NCBI GenBank assembly: GCA_904066235.2
Contig: CAJFCV020000003.1
Span: forward strand, 10,478,001-10,542,000
Length of the DNA: 64,000 bases
Direction of reading: 5' to 3'
Source: Bursaphelenchus xylophilus
Taxonomy: Eukaryota > Nematoda > Chromadorea > Rhabditida > Aphelenchoididae
Shown here: in pieces, positions 12,234 to 23,500 of the stretch
How the letters are laid out: each line of letters starts with the position of its first letter
Numbering within the stretch: position 1 is the stretch's first letter
Made by a program: the position numbers and the translations under genes
Notes under the pieces: generated by a model
What the model saw: only the letters and a program-made list of their open reading frames with translations
The model's database searches: none
Told to the model about the DNA's origin: nothing

Positions 12234-13044
12234 AAGGAACGTATTTTACAAAATGATTTTTTAACGAATAAACGGTCGTCGTACGAAGGAATAATGTACG
12301 ATTTTTTTGAAAATTGTCCCACTTGTAGCAGATGAGTTGAAATCAAACCCAAAATTTTAGAATGGATTGAAAATGTGTCATACTTCTTCGGGAGTCACGG
12401 AAAGCTAGTGAAAAAAATTGCAAATGACCGCCGAATTTCCGAAACCCTCGATTGACTATTCAGCCTTTTAGCTAGACATTCTTGAGACAACAAACCATAT
12501 TGCCTGGTTCGATTTGTTCAACCTTTTCCTGTAACCTTTGCCTTATAGATTTACTGTTACAGGTGAACACCATCTCACCTTTTTGAAAATCGAAAAAATA
12601 GGATGTGCCGTGCTATACAATGGGAAAATTTTGAAAAATGCAAAAAATATGTCAATCGTACGAAAAATCAGCACTCCCCGCCAAAAAATTCGACACAACG
12701 AAAAGGAGCGAACCGAAAAAAAGAGAGAGCTGCACAACTTGGAAACATATTCCATCATACAACCCGGCACACCGTATTTTACCGATTTCCAAAGTGCGCG
12801 ACAGTGTCCAGCAAGGGGTTTACCTTACTTACCTTTCCTACAAATCACCGGCGCAATAATTCGTGACTCTTTTGTACCGCGCGGCTGCTCACAGTTTCCG
12901 TTTTACACAAGAGAGTCGTTAGCCTTAGAAAAGAGAGAAAAGAGCAATGCATTCGCCGACGCGGTGCGAAAACTTTTCACGAATTACTGCGTCGACAACT
13001 AAGTCACCAATACATACGTATATGAACAAAAAATAAAGCACACA
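12234..13044. other. Intergenic tract 3' of ABCA gene A
   Basis: It holds the gene A poly(A) signal AATAAA at 12267-12272. Beyond that there is a 465-base open frame at 12538-13002 of biased composition, without splice-site context or a recognisable domain. I see no convincing gene. Confidence 0.5.
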
Positions 13045-13460
13045 AGGGCTCCTCGTCAAAAACCCCGCCCGTTTTTTTCTTGAACATACCATTTGAAAGA
13101 GTGGAAAAAGCCAGTCAAGAACCGCGTTTTACCGTCAGCATCTTCTCAAAGCGCCTGGAATTTTCTCGCAAAAAAATATGAAATACACGGTGCAAGCTCT
13201 TGTTTGCAGTGCGCGGAAAATCAAATTCACCCATCAGTGACCCGGTCACTGCACCGTGTAGACAAAAACTTAGTTTTTTGCACTGTGCATCGATTAACTT
13301 ATCGCAGTTCATAAAAAATCTTCGTGCACAGGGAATTTGTAGGGAAACAAAATTCCCTACAAAGCGCAGGAATCAAATCAATTGCACCGTGCAATCGAGA
13401 GGCACTTTGTGAAAATGCTAATAGCCGCGATTATTACCTTACGTGCTGGACGCGTCCCGA

Positions 13461-13790
13461 CATTTCGGGTCAGGGACAACTCGGGTCGCGACAACTCGGG
13501 TCAACGACAACTCGGGTCAACGACACTTCGGGTCAACGACACCTCGGGTCAACGACATTTCGGGTCAACGATACCGTTTAATATTTTCGCTTCGGGACTG
13601 GGAAAAAAGAATCTTTTGGTGAATTTGAGAAATTTTTGAAATGTTTTCGCTTCGGGACTGGGAAAAAAGAATCTTTTGGTGAATTTGAGAAATTTTTGAA
13701 ATGTTTTCGCTTCGGGACTTGGAAAAAAGGTTTTTTGGAGAGTTTGAACAAATTTTTGAAAATTTTTTTGCTTCGGGAATTGGGAAAAGG
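13461..13790. repeat. Tandem repeats forming the left inner arm of the foldback element
   Basis: First come about seven tandem copies of a roughly 16-bp unit (TCGGGTCAACGACA with a variable end) at about 13465-13575. Then come about three copies of a roughly 60-bp unit containing TTTTCGCTTCGGGACTGGG. The same units recur in reverse at about 14110-14427. Confidence 0.85.
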
Positions 13791-14109
13791 ATTTTTTGTT
13801 CTGAATGTTACTATTTTATTTTACATAAGGTACGAATGTTATTTCTTTAATTTTTTAGATAAATAGTTATTTTAGAGGTAATTGAGGTTCATTTTAAAAA
13901 TTTTTGGGAAAATAGTGTTTATAAGCGAGGAGCAAATAAGAAAATTGTTATGTGCATGCAATCATTACGACTATCTTCTTACTCCACTCTCTGGCACTGT
14001 CTGCGTTTAAATCCCGTGCTTCCAGTTAAAAACATAGACAATGGATACGATTTTCTTATTTACTCGTCGCTTATACACTATTTTCTTAAAAAATTTTTAA
14101 AAATAAACC

Positions 14110-14427
14110 TCAATTCTCCAGAAAATTCTTTTCTCCAGTTCTTGAAGCGAAAACATTTCAAAAATTTGTTCAAACTCTCAAAAAAATCTTTTTTTCAAGT
14201 CCCGAAGCGAAAACATTTGAAAAATTTTTTAAATTCACCAAAAAAATTCTTTTTTCCCAGTCCCGAAGCGAAAATATTAAAAAAATTTCTCAAATTCACC
14301 AAAAGATTCTTTTTTCCCAGTCCCGAAGCGAAAATATTAAACGGTATCGTTGACCCGAAATGTCGTTGACCCGAGGTGTCGTTGACCCGAAGTGTCGTTG
14401 ACCCGAGTTGTCGTTGACCCGAAGTGA
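14110..14427. repeat. Tandem repeats forming the right inner arm of the foldback element
   Basis: These are reverse-complement counterparts of the left arm: three to four ~60-bp units with CCCGAAGCGAAAA, then five to six 16-bp units with GTCGTTGACCCGA. Unit order is mirrored, so the whole can fold into one hairpin. Confidence 0.85.
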
Positions 14428-15291
14428 GAAAAAACAAAAAAAAAATTTTGCAAATTTTTTGATATATGGCCCGACCTGTAACTCCATGCCACATTAAACT
14501 ATGCTGAAAATTACCTAGAGCGTTCGGCACTAATGAAAGTCCCCCAAAAAAGACACAACTATTTCGATTTTCCTATCACAATCCGTCACAAAATACTAAA
14601 GTTTTGGATTTCCTTCAGTTTCACATCAAGGTTGCAAGAGCCCGGGCCAACACTCACATAACCTTAGCTTACATTGGATAGGGATAAAGTTTGGACTGAT
14701 TCTGAAAAAGTTACAAGCCACCAAGCCCAGCCAGCCGGCGAATCTAATAATTTGCGAATGATAAAACCGGGGATATCTATGGCTACGATTACCGTTGATT
14801 GACAATATATCAACAATTACATAACGCGGATTTTATCTTTTTACCCTATCTCTATCAATCGTATACTAACAAAATCTTGCAATGCGCTGAATACTCATTG
14901 CAGCGGGTGATTTACCTAGGTGATCAATAAAGTCTTGTCCACTATCTTCTCGAAAACGCCCAAAAAACTACACCTGAAGTGCAAATATACAAAATCCCAT
15001 TCATAAAATTTCCACCAAATATTTGGCAGCTTTTCCTGAGAGTAGCTAAAACTTTGAAACATGGGCCCAATAAACAAAATTAAAGAGTGGTCAGTCCGGG
15101 AGTATTGTATTGCACACTGCACGGTGCAAAGCATCAAAGCATGCTAACGACTAACCTAAAACTGAAAACTTCCCGCTAGCCAGCACGTAAGCGAAAAATA
15201 GCAGCGAAAAAAGTCGCTTCTAGAGCACTTTTCGCGCTCTTTCAAATGGTATGTTCACGAAAAAAACAAGGGCAAGGATTTTCCGAGCCCT

Positions 15292-16524
15292 ACAAAATCG
15301 GCGCTTGTACGGCCATATTCAACCAATAAAAAATTATAACATTAATAATGCAAAAACATCAAAAAACTTTCCTCCTTTGCTTGCGGGCACGACTGGAACC
15401 TGATCGGAAGTCTGAAAGTAAAATAATTACAAATAAAACCCAATACACATGTAATTACACAATTAAAAGTATCCTACCTTCAAAAAATCAAACTTATCGG
15501 ACACTGGACGAGATGGCATTGTTCTTTGGCACTTTCTGGATCGATTTTGAGCGCTCAATGTTCAGAAGTCGATGAAAATACAATCATTAATAATACATAC
15601 AAAGAAAAAACAAAATATTTGTCAAACCTTCATCTTAAAAACCTCAAATCTCCCAAACTTCAAATTTCTCGCCCCTTTCTCCAATTACTATTCTATCAAG
15701 GCTCAAAATTAAAGTGGAAGTGACCTCTAAAAGCTCAAGAAGAATTTGTATCGCCGACCATGTCTTGAGACCTTTTTTGGTCCCGAAACAATGGCCACAA
15801 TAAATGGGGAATTTTAATTTCTGATATTACAAATTATAATATCAGACAAACCCATGAAAAGGGCGGTACAGCGACGGGTAGATCTACTTTTAAAAAAATT
15901 ATCTATAAAATAAAAATAGAAGAAATACACCACAATAAAAGACCAAAACATCAAAATAAGTAGCAAAATAACCAAAAAATCTAATCACAAAAACATCAAA
16001 ACGTAATAAAATCAGAGGCGAAAGCAACGAAAAAGTCGCATTATGCAAACAGGTTAAAAACACAGGACTAAATGTATAAACCTGCAGTGCATTCAATACA
16101 AACTTGATCAAGTATAACATGAAAGTAGTATAAGATAAACAATTACCGACTGTAAAGAAAATAAAAGATCAAAAATCAGTAATAAGGGAAAATACAATGT
16201 ATTATATAAGTCAAAATGACACCAAATCGGGTCAAGATCACAATAAAAATTTGCTACGGCTTTTAGAAAAACAAGCTAATACAATACAGTCTATCTGATG
16301 GCTACATTGCACAAAGAACTAACAGAGACGCTGACAATGTAAGAACATCCTCTTACTAATAACACTTGAAGAACATACAAATAAATAAACGTATATGCAA
16401 TAACATAACAAAGGTTTGAATGAAAATGACTAAATATAAGATAATAAAGCACCAAAAGTCAGTATAAGGCAAAATGACACCAAATAAGGCACAAAAATCA
16501 AAAAAAAAAGGTAAGAGCAAAATA
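15292..16524. other. AT-rich tract, possible degraded exons
   Basis: Mostly A-rich sequence. On the minus strand two stretches look like exons: about 15567-15478 (open, ending in an AAG|GTAGG donor) and about 15413-15335 (after TTTCAG, ending in a stop). Together they would give a short peptide. No domain is recognised, and the support is only splice-like signals. Confidence 0.25.
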
Positions 16525-16731
16525 TTAGGTCGTCCAGAAAGTTCGTTCGTTTTTTCATTGCTTTGTTTTACAAGGATTGTTTGTTCTTTGGCAAATGGAA
16601 CGTATTTATGATACAGCGTTTTCTCCTCTACAAAACTGGCTGTATCAAATAAATGTACCCTTTGCCAAACTATAAACAATCCTCGTAAAACAAAGCAACG
16701 AAATAACAAACCAACTTTCTGGGCGACCTAA
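16525..16731. mobile_element. Mariner-type MITE, TA-flanked
   Basis: TA|TTAGGTCGTCCAGAAAG ... CTTTCTGGGCGACCTAA|TA, 207 bp, with a near-perfect inverted repeat of about 90 bp per arm. Ends starting TTAGG with TA duplication are characteristic of mariner elements. It has no coding capacity. Confidence 0.85.
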
Positions 16732-17647
16732 TACAATGAGTAAGCATAACAAATGAGTCACCTTCACAATTAAAATTCGATACAAAAAACATGGAAGAAA
16801 ACAAACTAAAACAATATAACCTCTTCTACGGCTCCATTTGAATAAAAACCATCCATTTTGTTGCATAAAGAAGTAACAGAGACACCGAAAATATAAAAAC
16901 AACATCATCGTACTAATACAACACTTGAAAAAGCAATTAGTACATAATTTTATGGACAATAACACAACAAAAACTGACTAAAACAACATGAAACAGTAAA
17001 AGGCGACAATTTCAACTCAACAAAAAGCAAATTATCTCAAGAAAGACCCACCAAAGGCCTTAAAAAAGATCGGACCATACATAAAAGCCAATGAAAAAGC
17101 ATAAAACAATATTACACAGTATTACATAACAAAAGTGATGTAAAATTATATAACAACAATATTAAGAGCTAATTTGTTTCTATAACAATAATTCAGACCT
17201 ACTACTAAAGTTATAAACAGCACCCTCTTCGCGTACCACCATCCATTTTTGATAAACACGTTGATAAACAATAACAACTATTAACTAAATAAACTCAACA
17301 ATAACACTACACCGAGCACTGTACTGGTTTGAGGGACAAGAAAAAGAATTTTGAAGCAATACTAACTCCCCAAGAGCTCTCAGAGACCGCCTTCAACAAT
17401 AAACTTGAGCTCTGAACAAATATCAAGTACAAGATCGAAAGAAATCTGGTGAATTTCGATAATTAATGCTACCTGCAAGCAACAATCTCCTAAAGTACTT
17501 TTCATCCGAAAATTCTGCTGAAAGCAGTCAAATTTACCAACTTTCAGGCCAAATCATGCTTCAATCCTATATCTACTACAATGTCATTCCCCAACAACAA
17601 AAAAACAACCCTAAATCCCAAACAAACCAATGTAAAAGAAACCTTAC

Positions 17648-17784
17648 CTCATAACAATTGTAAAAAAGTCCATTTGAGCCTGTGCCATCGACCTTCTTTA
17701 TTTGATTGCCATCTCTCTCTCATCTCCTTTGCCATCGGACGGGTCACGAAAGATCTTGGACGGCCGGCGACGGGGCACTGGACT
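17648..17784 (-). other. 137-nt exon-like unit, copy 1 of a tandem duplication
   Basis: Bounded on the minus strand by a TTTCAG acceptor and a GAG|GTAAGG donor, exactly 137 nt, like the unit at 18041-18177. The 3' halves are clearly similar (both contain GCTCAAATGG). Flanking introns are also similar (shared CAAACCAATGTAAA and CTACTACAAT). One frame has a stop after 28 codons. It is either a decayed gene with duplicated exons or a spliced non-coding transcript. Confidence 0.35.
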
Positions 17785-18040
17785 CTGAAACAGAAGGAAT
17801 AGAAAGGTCTCAACATAAAGGCGAAATAGTCTTAAACGCAATAAAAACTCGGCACAAATTCAAAAAAGCGGACAGTCAACCAAGTACAATATTCCAGTAA
17901 GCCTCGTTATACAGAAACACTCCTGAAAGCTGACAAATTTTGCCAACTTTCAGGTGATATCACGCCTCAAGATTACATCTACTACAATATACACTAAGAC
18001 TGCCTAAATTCAAAACAAACCAATGTAAAGGGAAACTTAC

Positions 18041-18177
18041 GTTATAAACATTGTGAAGGCCATTTGAGCTCCCCTTCCATCCATGTTCTTCGTTCGCTCG
18101 GCAAGTCCCGGTCTGCGCCATGGCGATTCGGGGATCCGTGATCTGGGGTGCATGGAGCGGTAGATGGACAGCGAACT
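18041..18177 (-). other. 137-nt exon-like unit, copy 2 of a tandem duplication
   Basis: Acceptor TTCCAG and donor AAC|GTAAGT bound a 137-nt block on the minus strand, with two frames open throughout. One frame gives an Arg/Pro-rich peptide ending AQMAFTMFIT. Similarity to 17648-17784 shows a duplicated exon-intron unit. I do not recognise a family. Confidence 0.35.
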
Positions 18178-18365
18178 CTGGAACATAAAGTGTTCAACAC
18201 GAAGGCCATTAAAATAGGTGTAACACGATAAAAAACAATCATAAATTCTCACAAAAATTGTCAGACGACCTAATACAACATTCAATCCCTCAAAAAACCG
18301 CAAATAATCGAAAATCGTATCAAAAAACAACAAATAAATGAGTGTGGCACCGAAAATCGTATCAC

Positions 18366-18475
18366 CACTGAGAAAATGAATTGTGCCGCGGCAAAGTCAA
18401 ATTGTTTTTCACTTCAGCGACGGGCAGCAACAGTCCGCTAGCTAGTTCCCCGACAGACTGACAGGTGCACACGTG
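18366..18475. mobile_element. Partial copy of the CAGTCTGTCGGG-ended MITE
   Basis: The interior (GAGAAAATGAATTGTG, CTTCAGCGACG) and one end (CCCCGACAGACTGA) match the family seen at 57196, 60751, 61097 and 62413. The other end is missing. Confidence 0.6.
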
Positions 18476-18598
18476 TACGAAAATGACGCGAAAATTGCCG
18501 GAAGCTTGATGAATGCGGCAAAGTACGGTGCTGTAATCGGTGCGGGACTCAAATAAATTCAGGGATTTTTTGGCATAATGCCCAATAAGAATTCTGTC

Positions 18599-19866
18599 CA
18601 CAGGGGACTCGGATTTACTTATATGTACGCCTTTTTTACTTATATGAAATTGAAGTTTATATAAGTAAATAAACGTACATATAAGTAAATAATCGTACAT
18701 ATAAGTAATTCTGAAATTACTTATATGTAAACTTTATTTTCGACGCTCCACAAATTTACTTATATTTACAAATAAGGATTTTTTACTTATATTTACCAAT
18801 AAGGGTATTTTACTTATTTGTAACCCAGAATTATGCACAGTGCAGATTATATTATAAACGTTTATTTTGATTCTCAAAAACAACAAATACATGTGGATAA
18901 CGCATCTTGTGTGCTCCGGATAGTTTTCTCATCTGTTTTTGTCCTTATTAGGCATCAATTGCTTGCTTTCGAGATCTTCTATGGGGACTTCTGCGTCTGC
19001 ATTCACTGAAAATAGTAACAAATAAAGAAGATAAGGTCGTTCGACGACATTTACTATAAGCCCTTCTCAATTGTTTGTGCTTCTCCACCCCGAAAAATTA
19101 GTTTTAGGTTCACCAAGTTTGTAAATGAAATTTCGAGACACTAAGTTTTTCATGTTGTACTAGGTCCAGGTGAATATTCTCAACATACCTGAATCATCCG
19201 AGTGCCATTTTTTCGGGATCGTGTGTATTGCCCATTTACTACCCTCCACGACCAATTTTTCGATAATCTGAAACCTAGAGGCTTCACCTGGACCTAGTAC
19301 AACATAGCAAAACTATGGGAAAAATCTTTGGATTTATGAAATGTGAAAGCAGTTTAAAAAAACACCTACCAAGTTTGAGCAAACAATTCTTCATCCAAAT
19401 TCCTGCCTCATAGTGCTTGTTTATAGATTTTTTGGAACTGCGTGAAGTTTGACGCTCCGTGCTCTAGAAGGTTCTCACGTTCGCGACTTTTGATCTGAGT
19501 ACTCTGTTCTCCTGTAAAAGAAAAAAAACTGACTACAAGCATCTTACTTTATTCGGTCCGAGGTTGAGATACGTTCTTTGGCGCTCCAAAAACTTAGAAT
19601 TTTTCCAAGTCCGGCCAACGCGTGCAGAAACCAAAAAGCGTCTTTGACGCTCAAAAGTTTTCTTTTCGAGCTCATATATGTACATATAAGTAAAAATGAA
19701 CGAGCTCCGCCGTTTTTTACATATAAGTTCCGCTATTTGTAAATATAAGTAAATAAACGTAAATATAAGTAAAAATAAATAAGCCCCGCCTTTTTTAACT
19801 TATATGTAAGTTATTGGTAAATATAAGTAAAAAATTTTACTTATAAGTAAATCCGAGTCCCCTGTG
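18599..19866. mobile_element. TIR element with subterminal ATATAAGTAA arrays and possible internal exons
   Basis: Ends CACAGGGGACTCGG...CCGAGTCCCCTGTG lie at 18599 and 19866. Both subterminal zones (18610-18830, 19675-19850) carry about ten copies each of a TTTACTTATATG/ATATAAGTAAA motif in both orientations, as expected for transposase binding arrays. On the minus strand an ATG-initiated stretch (about 19676-19546, donor AAGTAAG) and exon-like blocks at about 19272-19191 and 19006-18930 (ending in a stop) join in compatible phase for the last two. No transposase domain is recognised. Target duplication is unclear. Confidence 0.65.
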
Positions 19867-20599
19867 TCGGCACTTTTTATACAGTAAAATACGATGTAAG
19901 TGCAATATAAATAGCACAATTTTCAGTGGTTCTCGTTGTACCGCAGTCTTGTCTAATGTAATATCAAGGCTATTGGTCACGACTCCCAGCACTCCTCACG
20001 TGTTAGGCATCGGTATTTACCGAGAAAAAGGGGATATAAGATCATAAAATCGTGCCATAATCATAGGAGATTTTGGTTTTCTGATAGCTTTGTTTTTCTT
20101 ATTCAAGAGGATGGTATTTGGTATTTCCTCCTCATTGTGCTTGGTCTTTTTCAGGAAAAGTTGGCGTAATCTTATTCAAGGGCAAAATTATTGCGCCAAA
20201 GTAGCCAGTCGATGGAAAAATCGTTGCAGACAGGTAATTTTTGAGTTTATTGTTGATGTTTAGGTATGTGTTCGTGTGTCCAGATGGAATACAGAGGCTT
20301 TTTCTGGAATTTATGGGAACGTTTGAGGAGGGCGGCTTTTTCGGAGCAAATTTAGAATTTCTTTGCGGTAGAGGTAACAAACTGAGGTTTTGGATTTTCG
20401 AGGGTTTGTAAATATCACATTTGTGTAGATTACGTCCTCAAATCCTTGAATATGCATTGTGCATTAGCTGTCTAGACAATAGACAATAAAAATTTTATTG
20501 GACTTGGCACTTTTTGAAATTTTTCGTGGGTAATAGTGCTCTTTGACGATTACTGATGCAATAGTCTAGATAAAATTTATTAAATAATAAAAAATTGAA
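19867..20599. other. Intergenic tract 3' of ABCA gene B
   Basis: It contains the gene B poly(A) signal (AATAAA on the minus strand, 20581-20576). An 82-codon open frame at 20380-20132 (minus) has no domain and no splice context. I see nothing else to support. Confidence 0.5.
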
Positions 20600-23500
20600 T
20601 TAAAACTTCAACGAATCCAAAGTCGTTCGTCTCTCATTCCTCAAGAGGGTTGAATTTCTCGGCGCGTTTTGTAGAGGTTCCTGGGAATAAAATCAGTATC
20701 ATAAAGTAGGTAAATAAGAATGCCTAAAAATTTCGAACATACTTCTTGGTTTTCATCTGGAAGATCTTCTTCCGAATTTGCCAGCCTTGTGAACACTTGT
20801 TCCAAGGAGTCTTGAATCAAGTAGAAGTCATGGATAACCTCCACTCCACTTTCTCTATTCACTCTGTCCACAAAGTCCTCCACAACTGCGTACATTTCGC
20901 TCCAAATTGAGCCTTCCTTCTTGGGCAGCGTCCAGGAGAGAGCGCTGTGTTCGGGCGAGGAGTCGGTCGACGAAACATCAAATCGTCGACGAACTGCATC
21001 ATCAATGAATGCGGCGTTTTCTCTGCTAGGGAAATTCAAAATCAACGTCAAGATGAAAGAATTTCCATAGCGGGATTTGAGATGCTGACTTGTCCCGATT
21101 CCTCGTAGTCTGCCGGCTCGCAGAAATCCGATCCGTGTGCACAGTGCTTCACACTCTTCCATGGAGTGGGTGGTCAACAAAATGGCCTTATTCTGATTTC
21201 TCATTGCAATCAGAAGGTCCCAGATGTGGCGGCGGGTAGCCGGGTCCACACCGGCGGTGGGCTCGTCCAGGATCAGGAATTTGGAGCCGGACATGAGGCA
21301 GGCGGCGATGGAGAGACGGCGCTTCTGACCTCCACTAAAACAATATAAATTTTATCCGACGCTAAAATCACATCAGTCCAGTTTATAATCACTGGTTAAT
21401 TTTTGAAACTCACAGAGAACTTGAGAAAAACTGGAACAAGTCGAAAAATTTCCCGTTAATCCAAAAAACTCACAGATGAAGTACCCCAAGTGCTATCAAG
21501 AGATGCAAGAAAAAATTGGGCTTTTTCTCTTCAAAACTCTTTTTTGAAGCTAATTTTTGACAAAAAAGATGAATTCTTCATTGAATTTTATCTTCAAGTC
21601 GCAAATACACCGCATTTGGGCTGTGAAAACCTTTCACAATCTCTCACCTGTAGGTTTTCACCAGACTGTTCGCCTTCTTCTCCAGCAACACACATTCCAG
21701 CACCAATTTGACTCTTTCGTCAACATTTTGGAATCCATTCAATCTTCCCAATAATTGAAGAGTTTCCCGGCCAGTTAGGTTGTCGGATAATGCATCGAAT
21801 TGAGGGCAATATCCGATAGCTGGGGTGTTCTGAATCGGAATTCCGAGGATTTTGGCGGTCCCGCTGGTGGGCAAGATTTTGTTCGTCAGCATATCGAAAG
21901 TTGTCGTTTTGCCGGCTCCATTTACTCCTAAATAGTTTGTTAAAGTGATGGAAAACTAAATTGACGCTCTATTTCTGTCTATAGCGAACAATTTCGCAAG
22001 TCACAAGAGTATTTTTTAGGTCAAAATGAACCGTTTTGCAACGAAAGCTGTCTGTAAAAAGTAAATTTTTTGGTCCCTTGTGGTGTGTTGTACAGAGGTT
22101 TGACTGTATTCATCCATAGTACTGTAAACCAACCCAAAAGTCCGAAACATTCGTTGGGAGCCATTCCGAAGGTCAGATTTTGCACGGCGCATTTCTTCGG
22201 AGGGAAAAATTTGAATAGACTCCGAGTCGCTAGAGCCTGTTGGTCATCCGACAATCCAGCGACTCGTTGACGTTCCATTGTGACATCGTAGTCTTCATCA
22301 ATTGCAGAAGAAATTTGCTGAAAGAGGGAAGGTTTACAAAGTTCTCAATGCGACGCTCGAATTACGATGAAAATTAGAAAAAAAATAAAATTTATATTTT
22401 CCAAGGCATACGTGATTCTCTGTTCGCGTTTTGCAGAAACAACCAAAGTTTTTTTTTTCACTCGAAACTCTTCCGAAACTCGGTACTTTCTGGTGAAACT
22501 TTGGCATGAAAAGTTTGTAGCTATTTACATCTACAGTGGTGGACCTGATCTAGTGGCAAAAAACGTATCATTTTGCATTCGGGAACCTACAAAAAATGTA
22601 GCAAAATACTTCCATCGCCAAGTGAAAAAACTCCAATTTCAAAAGCTACCCTTTAAAACGGAGTTTTTCACTTGGAGAGGGAGGTGTTTTGCTATATTTT
22701 TTAATACTTCCCGGACGCAAAATGGTACGTTTTTTGCCACTGCGTCAGATCCACCACTGTATTCGGAAAATTTGACAAGGAAAGTACTTCTATGGGGTGT
22801 GGAGTTACAGGTCGAGATATATATCAAAAAATTCGCAAAAATTTTCTGATTCAGAATATATAAAAATTAGCTGCCTAATTTTGGTCTGATGACATGTTTT
22901 TGTCCTCAGAAGTTTTCTCGCGACACCATGCAAGTGTCTTTTTGACCGTGTTTTTACCAATAAAAAATTTTTGTTTAGTGCTAAAATAAATTCTGAGGCC
23001 TTGACAAGCCTTAAAATATCAAATTAGATTACAACTACACCTTAGAAGTAGTTCCAATGTAAAAAATGGGTTCTAGTGTGGCAAAACGAATCGAACCCGT
23101 TCCCTTCGGATTCCCAATCTAGCGCTCTAACCACTCGGCCACACCGCTCTCTTCCGAAGGAAGAGACCGAGCGGGCTTTTGTTGCCGCAGATTTTTTTCC
23201 TCGAGAAAAACATTTATTCATAAAACTCGTTGATAGACCAAAATTAGGCAGCTAATTTTTATATAATCTGAATCAGAAAATTTTTGCGAATTTTTTGATA
23301 TATATCTCGACCTGTAACTCCACACCCCATAGAAGTACTTTCCTTGTGAAGCAAATCGGACCGTCACACTTCGCGCATCTCCCACTTTTGAGAACTCACA
23401 TTTCTGAACCGTCGAACATGCCATGGATGAGAGATCCTATTCCAGATTTTCATCTCGATAAATGCCAACCAGAACAGATAGAAGAGTGAGCCCAGTGAAA

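Larger units (their letters stand above)
13045..15291. mobile_element. Foldback element with nested tandem-repeat inverted arms
   Basis: Outer ends AGGGCTC...GAGCCCT are flanked by ACA at 13042-13044 and 15292-15294. Further inside, the arms share GAACATACCATTTGAAAGAG in mirror orientation (13082 and about 15237). An inner inverted repeat (13461-14427) has arms made of short tandem repeats. The centre holds no recognisable gene. It resembles FB-type foldback transposons in architecture; class assignment is uncertain. Confidence 0.7.
16732..18365. repeat. AT-rich block of degenerate tandem duplications
   Basis: Motifs recur at irregular spacing from about 15900 on (for example ATGACACCAAAT, AACAGAGAC, ACACTTGAA). 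The 137-nt exon-like pair lies at the right end. The pattern suggests repeated unequal duplication of a 300-550 bp unit. No intact gene is visible. Confidence 0.45.

Noticed and set aside
12538..13002. 154-codon open frame downstream of gene A
   Set aside because: Biased composition, no domain, no splice or start context, and other frames over the same stretch are equally open.
13461..13580. CRISPR array
   Set aside because: The 16-bp units are contiguous with no spacers, recur in inverted order at 14345-14427, and the genome is eukaryotic.
23076..23144. Functional tRNA gene
   Set aside because: Acceptor stem and A/B boxes are good but the anticodon stem does not pair in either copy, and both copies sit in the same position within a transposon.
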